A stretch of DNA of 64,000 nt from Nocardiopsis sp. CNR-923. Lineage in GTDB: Bacteria; Actinomycetota; Actinomycetes; Streptosporangiales; Streptosporangiaceae. The stretch covers positions 62,001 to 126,000 of the forward strand of contig NZ_MKKC01000142.1 of NCBI RefSeq assembly GCF_001942255.1, in the 5' to 3' direction. Made by a program: the position numbers and the translations under genes. How positions within the stretch are numbered: the stretch's first letter is position 1; every line of letters begins with the position of its first letter. The notes below the pieces were generated by a model. The model saw only the letters and a list, made by a program, of their open reading frames with translations. It did no database searches and had not been told where the DNA came from. This document shows, piece after piece, positions 46,802 through 56,400 of the stretch.

Positions 46802-47012
46802 CTTCGCCGCCTCTCTGTCATTCCCCGAACAAGGGTATCCTGACCGATCGGACACCTTTGCCGCGCGGTCAGGACACCACACGTACACGATATAGCCAAT
46901 GCGTCCGTACGCACGGAGACACATCCGGTCACCGGGACCGTCCCGGGGCCCAACGACCGGTCGCGGGCACGGCGGGCGGCTGGGAGGTCGTCCACCGGAT
47001 CCCGGGAGCACC

Positions 47013-47519
47013 TCACACGAATTGCGCCCATACGAACTTTCCGCTGGGAGGTGTCGGAATCACTCCCCACTCTCGCGCGAAAGCACTCACCAGTGCAAGC
47101 CCTCGCCCGCCTTCGAGGGTGAGATCCTGCTGCCGTCTGCGCGGCCACCGTTCTCCACCGTCGCGAACCGCGCAGATGAATTCTCGGCCGCTGCGCATGA
47201 GGGAGAGCTGAATACCGCTCTCACCCCTCCTGGCCACCGGCAGCGGTGCGCCGTGACGGACCGCATTGGTGACCAATTCGGAAACGACGACCGCGACATC
47301 GCCGGACAAGTACCCCATCTCCCATTCGCGGAGAAGGGCCTCGGATATCTCCCGTGCGGCTCCCACGGCATCCGGCCGGGACTCGAAGGCCCACGTGACG
47401 GCGTCGTGGCGGTCACCGCACACGGGCGTGTTCCAGCGGCTGGAACCGTGCTTCAGGACTCTGAACCACCAGCTGCCGGCCGGTTCCGCCACCGCCTCCG
47501 CACATTCCATGCCTTCCAC
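47013..47519 (-). CDS. HATPase_c anti-sigma-type protein of the WhiJ-like triad
   Basis: A predicted protein of 168 residues, ATG at 47519, with another ATG three codons later. The GHKL motifs are VSELVTNAVRHGAPLPVARR (N box), FICAVRDGGERWPRRRQQD (G1) and TLEGGRGLALVSAFAREWGV (G2). The FESRPDAVGAAREISEALLR helix is typical of these small kinase-like proteins. With the XRE/DUF5753 gene downstream and DUF397 beyond, it forms a conserved regulatory set. It is AT-richer in its first part than its neighbours. The 337 bases upstream to fabG hold only the palindrome described separately. Confidence 0.85.
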   Translation of the reverse strand: MEGMECAEAVAEPAGSWWFRVLKHGSSRWNTPVCGDRHDAVTWAFESRPDAVGAAREISEALLREWEMGYLSGDVAVVVSELVTNAVRHGAPLPVARRGESGIQLSLMRSGREFICAVRDGGERWPRRRQQDLTLEGGRGLALVSAFAREWGVIPTPPSGKFVWAQFV

Positions 47520-47648
47520 TCCTCACCGGCGCCTGTGCTCCGAACCCGCCCCTCCGGTCGTACGCTTTCGGATATCGACGGAAGGTCCGCGCTCCGCGCC
47601 GAGGATCGGCGCGACGACCTCCTCAGCGCGTGCCGCTGCACGGTTGGA

Positions 47649-47660
47649 ATGCACGTGCAC
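47649..47660. promoter_or_regulatory. ATGCACGTGCAC motif upstream of the HATPase gene
   Basis: It matches 11 of 12 bases of the palindrome ATGCACGTGCAT at 45333, which precedes the DUF397 gene. It lies 130 bases upstream of the HATPase start on the minus strand and about 200 bases before the FabG-like start on the plus strand. Confidence 0.35.
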
Positions 47661-47856
47661 CCTGGCCCTGGAGGCAATCGTAGGCCAACGGGTGACAATG
47701 TGCAGCGAAACCGGGACAGCAATCGTGGCCGAGGTTTTCGGCGCACGTCAGGGGGTCGTGGAGAACTTCCGCATTCACCGCCCCGATGACGTACCGACCA
47801 GTAGGCATGACGGTAGGATTCCCCCGCGCCCACCCGTGAACCTTGGAGGTAACACC

Positions 47857-48615
47857 ATGTCCCCAACACCCCGTGTGGCCATCGTGACCGGCGCCGCCCG
47901 AGGGATCGGCGCCGCCACCGCCGAGCGGCTGGCGCGAGAGGGCCGGGCCGTGGCCGTGCTGGACCTGAAGGAGACCGACGCCCAGGCGGTCGTGGACCGG
48001 ATCACCGCCGAGGGCGGCCGGGCGCTCGCGGTCGGCTGCGACGTGTCCGACGCCGACCAGGTGGCGGCCGCCGTCGACGCGGTCGCCGAGCGGCTGGGGC
48101 CGCCGCAGATCCTCGTGAACAACGCCGGGGTCCTGCGCGACAACCTGCTGTTCAAGATGTCGGTGGAGGACTGGGACACCGTGATGAACGTGCACCTGAA
48201 GGGCGCGTTCCTCATGAGCCGGGCCGTCCAGGCGCACATGACCGAGCACGGTTGGGGCCGGATCGTCAACCTGTCCAGCTCCTCCGCGCAGGGCAACCGC
48301 GGGCAGGCCAACTACTCAGCGGCCAAGGCGGGCCTCCAGGGGTTCACCAAGACCCTCGCCATCGAGCTGGGCAAGTTCGGCGTCACGTGCAACGCGGTGG
48401 CGCCGGGGTTCGTCGAGACGGACATGACGCGGGCGACGGCCGAGCGGATCGGCGTCGACTACGCGGCCATGAAGGAGGTCAAGGCCGCCGAGATCCCGGT
48501 GCGGCGCGTGGGCGTGCCGGAGGACATCGCCGACACGATCGCCTTCCTCGCGGGTGAGGGCGCGGGCTTCGTGTCCGGGCAGGTCATCTATGTCGCGGGC
48601 GGTCCGCTCTCATGA
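47857..48615 (+). CDS. SDR-family 3-oxoacyl-ACP reductase (FabG-like)
   Basis: A predicted protein of 252 residues, ATG at 47857 with a strong TTGGAGGT site. The Rossmann motif TGAARGIGAAT, the NNAG motif (LVNNAGVLRDNLLFKM), the catalytic SSSSAQGN serine region and YSAAKAGLQGF (YxxxK) are all present. The end, GFVSGQVIYVAGGPLS, is normal for FabG. It should reduce 3-ketoacyl thioesters with NADPH in the cytosol. It stands alone, so it may serve another SDR role. The frame is intact. Confidence 0.88.
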   Translation: MSPTPRVAIVTGAARGIGAATAERLAREGRAVAVLDLKETDAQAVVDRITAEGGRALAVGCDVSDADQVAAAVDAVAERLGPPQILVNNAGVLRDNLLFKMSVEDWDTVMNVHLKGAFLMSRAVQAHMTEHGWGRIVNLSSSSAQGNRGQANYSAAKAGLQGFTKTLAIELGKFGVTCNAVAPGFVETDMTRATAERIGVDYAAMKEVKAAEIPVRRVGVPEDIADTIAFLAGEGAGFVSGQVIYVAGGPLS

Positions 48616-48679
48616 GGAGAGTACAGCCGCTCGGTTAGCGCGTAGTACATCAGCGGCGGCCCGTTCGGCCTGACGCTCG

Positions 48680-48707
48680 CGTGGGAGGGGCCCGGACCCC
48701 TCCCACG
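48680..48707. terminator. Terminator between fabG-like and toxin-antitoxin genes
   Basis: CGTGGGAGGGG (48680-48690) pairs perfectly with CCCCTCCCACG (48697-48707) around CCCGGA, between two convergent units. Confidence 0.75.
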
Positions 48708-48729
48708 TCTGTGTCCACTTCCGAATAGG

Positions 48730-49038
48730 TCAGGCCGCGTGCGGCTCGAACCAGACCGAGTCGATGTCGTGTCCGGCCGTCAGTCGGACATCCGCGTTGA
48801 GCGCTGCCGCGAGTCGGCGCAGCAGGTCGACGGTCGGCGCAGTCCCGCCTTCCTCGATGCACTCGATCTCGTCGGGAGTCATGACCGCCCGTTCAGCCAG
48901 CTCATCAACGGAGAGCCCCAGAGCCGTCCGCCGGTCATACAGTGCCTTACCGAAAGCAAGGGCCTCCCGAATCGCGATCCGCTCCGGGTCTTCGGGCCGA
49001 GGATCCGGACGCACCCAACGCGTGTGGTAACCAGCCAT
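48730..49038 (-). CDS. XRE-family antitoxin (HigA-like)
   Basis: A predicted protein of 102 residues from the ATG at 49038. A GTG at 49041 is also possible. The HTH is seen as FGKALYDRRTALGLSVDELA followed by AVMTPDEIECIEEGGTAPTV and LLRRLAAALNADVRLTAG. Its start overlaps the toxin's stop codon (TGATG), so the two are translationally coupled, toxin gene first, as in HigBA. It should neutralise the toxin and repress the operon. Confidence 0.8.
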   Translation of the reverse strand: MAGYHTRWVRPDPRPEDPERIAIREALAFGKALYDRRTALGLSVDELAERAVMTPDEIECIEEGGTAPTVDLLRRLAAALNADVRLTAGHDIDSVWFEPHAA

Positions 49039-49403
49039 CACACCCGCCTCTCGTAGCTCTCAACGACCGGCCCGTCATGCTCGTTCGCGCAGATCTTCTG
49101 GGCCCGAACCGCCCTGTCGATCTGCCGTTGATCATGCTGCTTCGTTTTACGGAAGACTGTGAGCAGTACGATCCTGCCGTCAGGCCTGCACCAGTACGTT
49201 ACACGGGCGGCCACTCCTCGCAAGCGAAGGCGTAGCTCCCATACCGGACCCTCCAGATGGTCTGACCAAGGACCGCCCAGTCCACTCCCCCGCTCGGCCA
49301 ACATCCCGGCGACCTCGTCCACACGCTTGAAGTCACTGTCGCTCAGACTGTCAAGCCAGTCACGTACCTCTGGCTCTATCTCGAAGTCGTGCAGTTCACG
49401 CAC
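49038..49403 (-). CDS. HigB/Gp49-like toxin (RelE superfamily)
   Basis: A predicted protein of 121 residues with a GTG start. The RelE-type fold is indicated by the WLDSLSDSDFKRVDEVAGML helix, then GPWSDHLEGPVWELRLRLRG and ARVTYWCRPDGRIVLLTVFR, then KTKQHDQRQIDRA. These match the phage-derived Gp49-like/HigB family, which cleaves mRNA on the ribosome. It is the first gene of a two-gene unit with the XRE antitoxin. Codon use is less G/C-biased than that of its neighbours, in keeping with mobile origin. Confidence 0.82.
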   Translation of the reverse strand: MRELHDFEIEPEVRDWLDSLSDSDFKRVDEVAGMLAERGSGLGGPWSDHLEGPVWELRLRLRGVAARVTYWCRPDGRIVLLTVFRKTKQHDQRQIDRAVRAQKICANEHDGPVVESYERRV

Positions 49404-49608
49404 TCTGGGCTCCCACCGTGTCAGAACTGCGCCAACACTAGCGCCCGATCACCCACGGTCACACTCTCTTCGCGGAATCTCTGGGCCCATCGGGGTCAGC
49501 TCAGCGGTATCCAAGGGCGACAGGAAGCCCTCGCGGTCCCAGATCAGTAGATAGCGCACAAGCGGCGGGCCGCTCGGCTGAGGTCCCGCGGAACGGCCCC
49601 GGCGGCGG

Positions 49609-50592
49609 TCACCCGATGGCCGCCGCCGGAGCCCCGGGGCCCACCGGGACGCCGGGGGCCTCCAGCACCCCGGTCACCAGGGACACCAGCTCCTCGACCA
49701 TGCCCACGCCCGAGACGTAGTCGGGGTGGTCGTCGGAGAGCACGGCGACCAGGTACTCCCGGTCGGGGCCTACCACGTAGCCCACGCTGTTGATGTTCCA
49801 CAGGCCGCCGTTGCTCCGGCGTGGGACCCAGCCGTTCTTGAGGCCCACGGTGTCCGCGGGTCCGGCCGCCGCGCTGACCCCCCACGCCTGTTCGGGGGCG
49901 ACCGACTCCATCAGTGCGCGCACGTAGAGGCGGTCCTTCTCCGGTAGCGGACCCTCGTCCGTGTACAGGGCGCGCAACAGGCGGATCTGGTCGGAGGCCG
50001 TGGTGAGCGTGGCCCCCCACCTCCCGCGCGGGTGCGGTTCGGTGCCGGTGAAGCCGAGCCTGCGGGCGCCCCGCTCGAATCCCTCGGTGAAGCCCGCGCG
50101 CAGGTACAGGCCGTCGGTGACCGTGTTGTCGCTGTAGCGGATCATCCGCTCGACCTCGGCGCGCTCGGAGGCGGTCAGGGCGCGCCCCTCCTCCTCGGCG
50201 CGCAGGAGCAGCAGGGTGAGGATGGTCAGCTTGACCGTGCTGGCCGTGTAGAAGGGGTCCTGCGGCGCGTGGCTGAACGTGGTGCCCGTGCGCAGGTCCT
50301 GCACGGCGACGCCGCAGCGCACACCGTGCCCGTCGATGATCGACGCGACCCGTGCGGCGAGTTCGTTCCTCCGCTCCGGTGGCAGCACGGAACCGCCCGT
50401 GGGGGGTGCGCCGCCAGGCTCGGGTGCGGACGACGCCAGGGGAACGTCGCCGACCGCGACGCCCGCCGGGCCGGGGTTCCCGCGCACGGCCGAGCCCGCC
50501 CCCGGCAGGGCGAGGGCCATGGCCACAGCCACCGTGACCGCAGCGAGCGCGCGCGGCCAGGTGCGCGAGTCGGCAGGAGGGCGCCGCGGCAC
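49609..50592 (-). CDS. Exported serine hydrolase with class A beta-lactamase fold
   Basis: A predicted protein of 327 residues, GTG at 50592. A signal peptide (WPRALAAVTVAVAMALALPG) is followed by a linker. The fold has FYTASTVKLTILTLLLL (SxxK), MIRYSDNTVTDGLYLRAGF (SDN) and VGLKNGWVPRRSNGG (KNG in place of KTG). The Glu of the class A omega loop is not evident. It may therefore be a penicillin-binding-type hydrolase or carboxypeptidase, not a true beta-lactamase. It acts outside the membrane. The frame is intact. Confidence 0.82.
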   Translation of the reverse strand: MPRRPPADSRTWPRALAAVTVAVAMALALPGAGSAVRGNPGPAGVAVGDVPLASSAPEPGGAPPTGGSVLPPERRNELAARVASIIDGHGVRCGVAVQDLRTGTTFSHAPQDPFYTASTVKLTILTLLLLRAEEEGRALTASERAEVERMIRYSDNTVTDGLYLRAGFTEGFERGARRLGFTGTEPHPRGRWGATLTTASDQIRLLRALYTDEGPLPEKDRLYVRALMESVAPEQAWGVSAAAGPADTVGLKNGWVPRRSNGGLWNINSVGYVVGPDREYLVAVLSDDHPDYVSGVGMVEELVSLVTGVLEAPGVPVGPGAPAAAIG

Positions 50593-50692
50593 ACTATCAC
50601 CGGTCCGTGAGCGGGGTGGATTGGGATGTTTTGCCCATTATCAACCCGTAGACCGGAATCCGATCCAGCCGATATGCAATCGGAATGGCCGG

Positions 50693-51330
50693 TTACCGAC
50701 CTGTATTGGAGCTTCCCGTCCGGGTGCCGCGTGTCTCCTCGTCGATCCCTCGGGCCACGAGGGCCTCGCCGGTCGCGTCGGCCATCCGCAGCAGCTGGAC
50801 GATCACCGGCACCACGAGCAGGTAGGGGCGCCCGGTCAGGCCCCGCGCCTGGTAGCCCTCCCGGGCGGACCGCCAGGCCACCTGGACCATCGGCACGGAG
50901 CGGACGGTCAGGGCGAGCACCAGGGCGACGCGGTCGGGGTTGGCCCCCACACGGGCCAGGGGGCGCGCCAGGCGCTCGAAGAGTTCGAGCATGGCGTGCA
51001 CGCGTGTGGTCAGCGTGACGGCGTTGGCCAGCAGCACCAGCGCGGCCAGTTGCGCGCAGAGCCGCAGGGCCGTCTGCCAGTCCCCGAACAGGGTCTGGAA
51101 GACCCCGATGACCAGGAGGAACGGCCACAGGACACGCAGCGCGCCGAGGGCGTGGCGCGGGGGGAGGCCCACCGCCGGGTACAGGACGAGGGCGGCGGCC
51201 AGGGCGCCACCGCCAGCCAGTGGTGGGAGGCGACGATCAGGGCGACGCCGACCGCCAGCAGGACCAGCAGCTTGGGTCCGGCCGGGACCCGGTGCAGCGG
51301 TCCCGTCCCCGGCACGTAGAGGCCGATCAC
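50693..51330 (-). CDS. ECF transporter T component of biotin system, one apparent frameshift
   Basis: The GTG at 51330 overlaps the ATPase stop by four bases (GTGA). The start IGLYVPGTGPLHRVPAGPKL is typical of EcfT/BioN. The frame slips near 51211, where one base (GTGGC N GCCCTG) restores AALAAALVLYPAVGLPPRHA. The C-terminus holds the coupling helices with the Ala-Arg-Gly motifs (REGYQARGL and VARGID). The mended length is about 212 residues. It connects the two ATPases to the biotin-binding BioY protein encoded two genes upstream. Confidence 0.87.
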
Positions 51331-52016
51331 CGATCGGCCCCCTCGACCATGCGATCGGTGTAGAACGTGACCGCCGCGTCGGGGGCGCCGTCGAAGGCCA
51401 CGCGGCCGTCGTCGATCACCAGGACGCGGTCGAAGTCGGCGAGCAGGTCCAGATCGTGGGTGAAGAGGATGACCTGCTGTTCGAGGCCCTTCAGCGTGCG
51501 GGCCACCGTGCGGGTGTTGCGCAGGTCGAGCAGGGTGGTGGGCTCGTCGCAGACCAGCACGTCGGGTTCGGTGACCAGGACCGACGCCAGGGCCAGGAGT
51601 TGCTTCTGACCGCCCGAGAGCAGGTGTCCGGGGTGGTCGCGGTGCCCGTCCAGACCGAACCGCTCCAGGATGCGGTCGACCCGGCGGGCGGTCTCGTCGG
51701 CGCCCAGCCGCAGGGAGCGCAGCCCGATCTCCACGTCCTCGACGACCGTGGGCATGATGATCTGGCTCGCCGCGTCGGAGAAGACGAACCCGACCCCGCG
51801 GCGGATCCGCCTGGCGTGGCGGCGGGTGTCCCACTCCCCCAGTGTCACCGTGCCCCGATCGGGGACGACGAGGCCGTTGAGGGTCCGGGCCAGCGTGGAC
51901 TTGCCGGACCCGTTGGCCCCGATCACGCCGATGCGGCGCTCGGCGAGATCGAGGGTGACGTCGCGCAGCACGGCACGGCCGTCGTAGGAGTGGGACACCC
52001 CCTCCAGACGGAGCAT
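51327..52016 (-). CDS. ECF transporter ATPase (BioM-like)
   Basis: A predicted protein of 229 residues with an intact frame. It has Walker A GANGSGKSTL, the Q-loop region around FVFSDAASQIIMPTV, the signature HLLSGGQKQLLAL and Walker B EPDVLVCDEPTTLLDL, with the His loop ILFTHDLDLL. The start overlaps the BioY stop (TGATG). It powers biotin uptake with EcfT and BioY in the membrane. Confidence 0.9.
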   Translation of the reverse strand: MLRLEGVSHSYDGRAVLRDVTLDLAERRIGVIGANGSGKSTLARTLNGLVVPDRGTVTLGEWDTRRHARRIRRGVGFVFSDAASQIIMPTVVEDVEIGLRSLRLGADETARRVDRILERFGLDGHRDHPGHLLSGGQKQLLALASVLVTEPDVLVCDEPTTLLDLRNTRTVARTLKGLEQQVILFTHDLDLLADFDRVLVIDDGRVAFDGAPDAAVTFYTDRMVEGADR

Positions 52017-52630
52017 CAGGCGGCCTCTTGGAGGACCGGACGTCCGGCGGGCGGGATCGGGTAGGCGCGGTACACGGTGGCCGCGATCAGGGCGGTGACC
52101 ACGGCCTTGGCGGCGTCACCGGGCAGGAAGGCGAGCATGGAGTATCCGGCGGCGAGGACGCCGTCACCGAGGGCCACGGCCATCCACGGCACGCCGATCG
52201 CGTAGATGACGGCGATGCCACCGACCAGGTTGATCCCCAGGCCCTTCCAGAAGGAGTACCTGCCGCCGCGGACCATGAGGTCGGTGAGCACGCCGATGAC
52301 GAGGGCGGCGAAGATCCAACTGACGATGAAACCGGCGGAGGGTCCGGCCAGGACGGCCAGACCGCCGCGGCCACCCGCGAAGAGGGGGAGTCCAGCGAGG
52401 CCGAGCGCCAGGAAGGCGGCGACGGCGAGGGTGCCGCGCTTCCAGCCCAGGAGGCTGGGGGCGAGCATGATGCCGAGGGTCTGGAGGGTGATCGGCACCG
52501 GGGAGAAGGGGATGGGGATCGCCACGGCGACGCTCAGGGCCGCGATGAGGGCGGCGAAGACGGCGATGAGCGACAGGTCGCGGGCGGTGAGGCCCCTGTA
52601 GCGAACGCGGGTGGTCGTCGGGGTGGGCAT
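52016..52630 (-). CDS. bioY: BioY, biotin-binding S component of ECF transporter
   Basis: A predicted protein of 204 residues, ATG at 52630. After a short leader, ARDLSLIAVFAALIAALSVA opens six helices. The BioY signature is clear: IPIPFSPVPITLQTLGIMLA and GLAGLPLFAGGRGGLAVLAG, then AGPSAGFIVSWIFAALVIG. It binds biotin with very high affinity in the membrane. It is the first gene of the bioY-ATPase-EcfT operon. Direct GGACA repeats lie just upstream, in or near the promoter. Confidence 0.92.
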   Translation of the reverse strand: MPTPTTTRVRYRGLTARDLSLIAVFAALIAALSVAVAIPIPFSPVPITLQTLGIMLAPSLLGWKRGTLAVAAFLALGLAGLPLFAGGRGGLAVLAGPSAGFIVSWIFAALVIGVLTDLMVRGGRYSFWKGLGINLVGGIAVIYAIGVPWMAVALGDGVLAAGYSMLAFLPGDAAKAVVTALIAATVYRAYPIPPAGRPVLQEAA

Positions 52631-52760
52631 GCGGGACTTCCTCGGGGAGATGTCGGGGGTGGACCAGAGTCCATTGTCCGATATGTCCACTACGTCGAGG
52701 TAGACCGGGACACACAGAACGGCGCGCCCCGAAGTTGTGGGAGTCCGACTGAGACGCGCG

Positions 52761-52927
52761 TCACTCCGGGCGGGCGGTCTCCGCGAACTCGACACAGTCA
52801 CCCCCCTGGTTGCCGCTGTGGCTGGACTTACGCCAGTGAGAAGGGGTCGATCCCACGGCTGTGCGCCTCCTTGTATCGGGAGATGAGGTCAAGTGACTCA
52901 TCCGGGGAGAGTGACAGTGACTGTAGC
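52761..52927 (-). pseudogene. Remnant of an XRE/DUF397 pair
   Basis: One frame ends at 52828 with LSLSPDESLDLISRYKEAHS, which looks like the very end of an XRE/DUF5753 protein, but no matching upstream part is present. Overlapping it is a 31-residue frame (HWRKSSHSGNQGGDCVEFAE) that is the first half of a DUF397 protein and stops at 52761. DUF397-like sequence continues in other frames toward 52690. This is either a decayed locus or one damaged by several indels. The adjoining HATPase gene makes it a second, broken copy of the triad at 45-47 kb. Confidence 0.55.
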
Positions 52928-53499
52928 GCCCCGAACCGCGTCGTCGACTGCCCCTGCGGCGGTGCTCCCTCCGGTTCGCCGGGCGGCCCCAAGGCGTCCG
53001 CGAGGCCCGCCACTGGCTCGACCGGCGGATCGCCCTGGCGAACGCTCCCGAGAACGTCGCCGACACCGCACGCCTCCTCCTCTCCGAGCGCGCCACGAAC
53101 AGCGTCCAGCACTCCCCCGCCCGCCGGGGCCAGCGCGGCGGCTTCCACGTCCACGCCTTCTTCTTCCACGGCTGGCTGCGGGTGGAGGTCCGCGACAGGA
53201 ACGGGCGTCCCCCGACCCTGAGGACCGTCTCCCCCGACGTCATGGCCGAGGGCGGCCGGGGCCTCGTCCTGGTCTACGCGCTCGCCTCGCGCTGGGGGCG
53301 CTTCCGGTCGATCCTGGGGCCGGGCATGTTCTTCGAACTGCGCTGGGACGTCCCCGAACCGCTGGCCATGGTCCGTCGCCGAGGAGGGAACGGTGACCGC
53401 GTTGACCGCGCCACCGGAGAACCCCGGGGTCCCGGCGGCTCGGGGTCCACCGCCTCCAGGCCACCTACCGGCGGCAGCGTCAGGAACGGCCCGCCCTGA
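52883..53499 (+). CDS. HATPase_c anti-sigma-type protein, N-terminus uncertain
   Basis: From about 52985 one frame gives LRFAGRPQGVREARHWLDRR, LLLSERATNSVQHSPARRGQ (N box), LRVEVRDRNGRPPTLRTVSP (G1) and VMAEGGRGLVLVYALASRWG (G2), a normal GHKL protein. That frame has no good start: a TAG lies upstream at about 52932. A single missing base near 52972 would join it to an ATG at 52883. The start is therefore tentative, and the first 30 residues overlap the antisense XRE remnant. The 3' end overlaps the convergent hrpA end by 20 bases. Confidence 0.68.
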
Positions 53500-56400
53500 C
53501 CGCCTCCACGGCCTTCATGATCCGCTTGTCCGAGACCGGGTAGGCGGTCCGCAGCTCCTGCGCGAACAGGCTGATCCGGTACTCCTCCAGCATCCAGCGC
53601 AGCTCGACCACGTCCGCGTCGGCCGACCGCCCGGCCGGGAGCGTGCCGACCACCGTGTGCACGGCCTGGCGCATCTGCTCGACCTTGGCCATGTTCACCT
53701 GGTCCCGGCGCGGGTTCTCCGGCAGCTTGGTCAGCCGGTACTCCACGCCCCGCAGGTAGCGGTGCAGGTCGTCGACGCGGGACACACCCGTGCGGGTGAC
53801 GAACCCGTCGCAGACCAGATCGCCGAGCTGCCCCTGCACGTCGTTGAGCGACGGCAGCACCGCGAGGGACGTGGTGCCCTTGACCTTCTTGGACACCTTG
53901 CGCCACAGCACGAGCGCGCGGGCCACTCCGCCGAGGAGGTCGGTGAGGGTGTCCCCCAGGTCGGCGCGGACCCGGTCGGCGAGCTCGGCGAAGTCGTCCG
54001 CGTTCCACACCGGACCGCCCCCGCCGGCGAGCAGGTGGTCGACGGCGGCGGACTCGCAGTCGGCCATGAGCTTGCGGACCGACCCGTGCGGGTTGTCCGC
54101 GAGCGCGAGCTTGTCCGGGTTGTTCAGGCCCTTGCTCACCACGAGCGCCGGGGAGGGGACGGTGAGCAGGAGGAGTCGGCGGGTGCCCGCCCACATGGCG
54201 GCGCGCTGCTCGGCCCGGGTGTCGAAGATCCGCACGGCCACGCTCTCGCCCTCGTCCACCAGGGCGGGATACCCCTTGACCTTGGGACCGAGCGCCTTGC
54301 GTTCCAGGGTCCGCTCCAGCGGACCGAAGTCCCAGGAGGTGATCCCCTTCCTCTCCACGCCCTTGGCCTCGGCCGAGATCGCCTCGCGGAGTCGGGGTTT
54401 GAGCTTGGCTCGCAGCCGCTCCAGGTCCTTGTCCTCGGCCAGCGACCGGTTCCTGCCGTCCACCGCGCGGAAGGTGATGCGCAGGTGGTCGGGGACCTGT
54501 CCAGCTCGAAGGCGTTCGCGGGCACCCTCTCCCCCGCCATGCGGGTGAGTTCGGCGGCCAGGGCGTCCACGAGGGAGCCCTCGTAGGGGACCAGCCCGGC
54601 GATGGCCCGGGCGGCGTTGTCCGGGACCGGGACGAAGCTGCGGCGCAGGGGCTTGGGCAGGGAACGGATCAGCGCGGTGACCAGGTCGTCGCGCAGGCCG
54701 GGGATCTGCCAGTCGAACCCGTCGGCCTCGACCTGGTTGAGCACCTTGAGCGGGATGTGCGCGGTGACGCCGTCGGCGGCGCTGCCCGGCTCGAACTGGT
54801 AGGTCAACGGGAACGTGAACGGGCCCTGACGCCACACGTCGGGGTAGTCGTCCTCGCTGACGTCGCCCGCCCCGTCGTTGATCAGCTCGTCACGGGTGAA
54901 GTCGAGCAGCGCGGGGTCGGTGCGTTGCTCCTTCTTCCACCAGGAGTCGAAGTGCGCGGCGGAGACGACGGTCTCCGGGACACGGCGGTCGTAGAAGGCG
55001 AACAGGGCCTCGTCGTCGACGACGATGTCGCGCCGGCGGGCGCGGTGTTCGAGGTCCTCGACCTCCTCCAGGAGCTTGCGGTTGTCGTGGAAGAAGTGGT
55101 GGCGGGTGTCCCAGTCCCCCTCGACGAGCGCCCGCCGGATGAACAGCTCGCGCGAGAGCGCGGGGTCGATCCGCCCGTACTGCACCTTGCGCTGCACGAC
55201 GATCGGCACGCCGTAGAGGGTGACGCGCTCGAACGCCATCACCGCGCCGCGCTTGCGCTCCCAGTGCGGCTCGCTGTGGTGGCGCTTGACGATATCGCCG
55301 GCGAGTTCCTCCGCCCACTCCGGTTCGATCCTGCCGACCATGCGCCCCCAGAGTTTGGAGGTCTCCACGAGTTCGGCGGCCATGACGAAGCGCGGCTGCT
55401 TCTTGAACAGCGACGAGCCCGGGAAGATCGCGAACCGCGCCCCGCGCCCGCCCAGGTACTCGTGCTTGTCGGGGTCCTTGAGGCCGATGTGCGAGAGCAG
55501 CCCCGCCAGCAGGGACATGTGCACGGAGCGGGTGTCGACGGCATCCTCCGGGAGGCGGGGGACCTCGACGTCCATGGACCGGAGCACCTGCTTGAGCTGG
55601 CCGTGGATGTCCTGCCACTCGCGCACGCGCAGGTAGTTGAGGAACTCCTCGCGGCACAGCCTGCGGAACTGGTTGCCCGACAGCTCCCGCTGCCGCTCGC
55701 GCAGGTGCCGCCAGAGGTTGAGGAAGGCGAGGAAGTCCGACTCCTTGTCGGCGAACCTGGCATGCGCGGCCTGCGCCTGCTGCTGCTTGTCGGTGGGCCG
55801 CTCGCGCGGGTCCTGGATGGACAGCGCCGACGTGATCACCAGGACCTCGGCCAGACAGCCGCGTTCCTCGGCCTCCAGCACCATGCGGCCCAGGCGGGGG
55901 TCGATCGGCAGCTGGGCGAGGCGGCGGCCCGTGGGGGTGAGGCGGCGTCTGCTCCCGGAAGGGTCGGGATGCAGGGCGCGAGCTCGGTGAGGAGGTTGAC
56001 GCCGTCCTTGATCTGGCGGTGGTCCGGGCCGTCGACGAACGGGAACGCGGCCACGTCGCCCAGACCGAGCGCGGCCATCTGGAGGATGACCGAGGCCAGG
56101 TTGGTGCGCAGGATCTCGGGGTCGGTGTACTCGGGGCGGGAGAGGAAGTCCTCCTCCGAGTACAGCCGGACGCAGATGCCCTCGGACACGCGGCCGCAGC
56201 GGCCCTTGCGCTGGTTGGCCGAGGCCTGGGAGACCGCCTCGATCGGCAGCCGCTGCACCTTGGTGCGGTGGCTGTACCGGGAGATGCGGGCGGTGCCGGG
56301 GTCGATGACGTACTTGATGCCCGGGACGGTCAGCGAGGTCTCGGCCACGTTGGTGGCCAACACGATCCGGCGTCCTCGGTGGGAGGTCCACACGCGTTTC

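Noticed and set aside
52828..53169. Minus-strand ORF taken as a whole new gene
   Set aside because: Only its last about 33 codons look like a real protein end; the rest is antisense to the HATPase gene.
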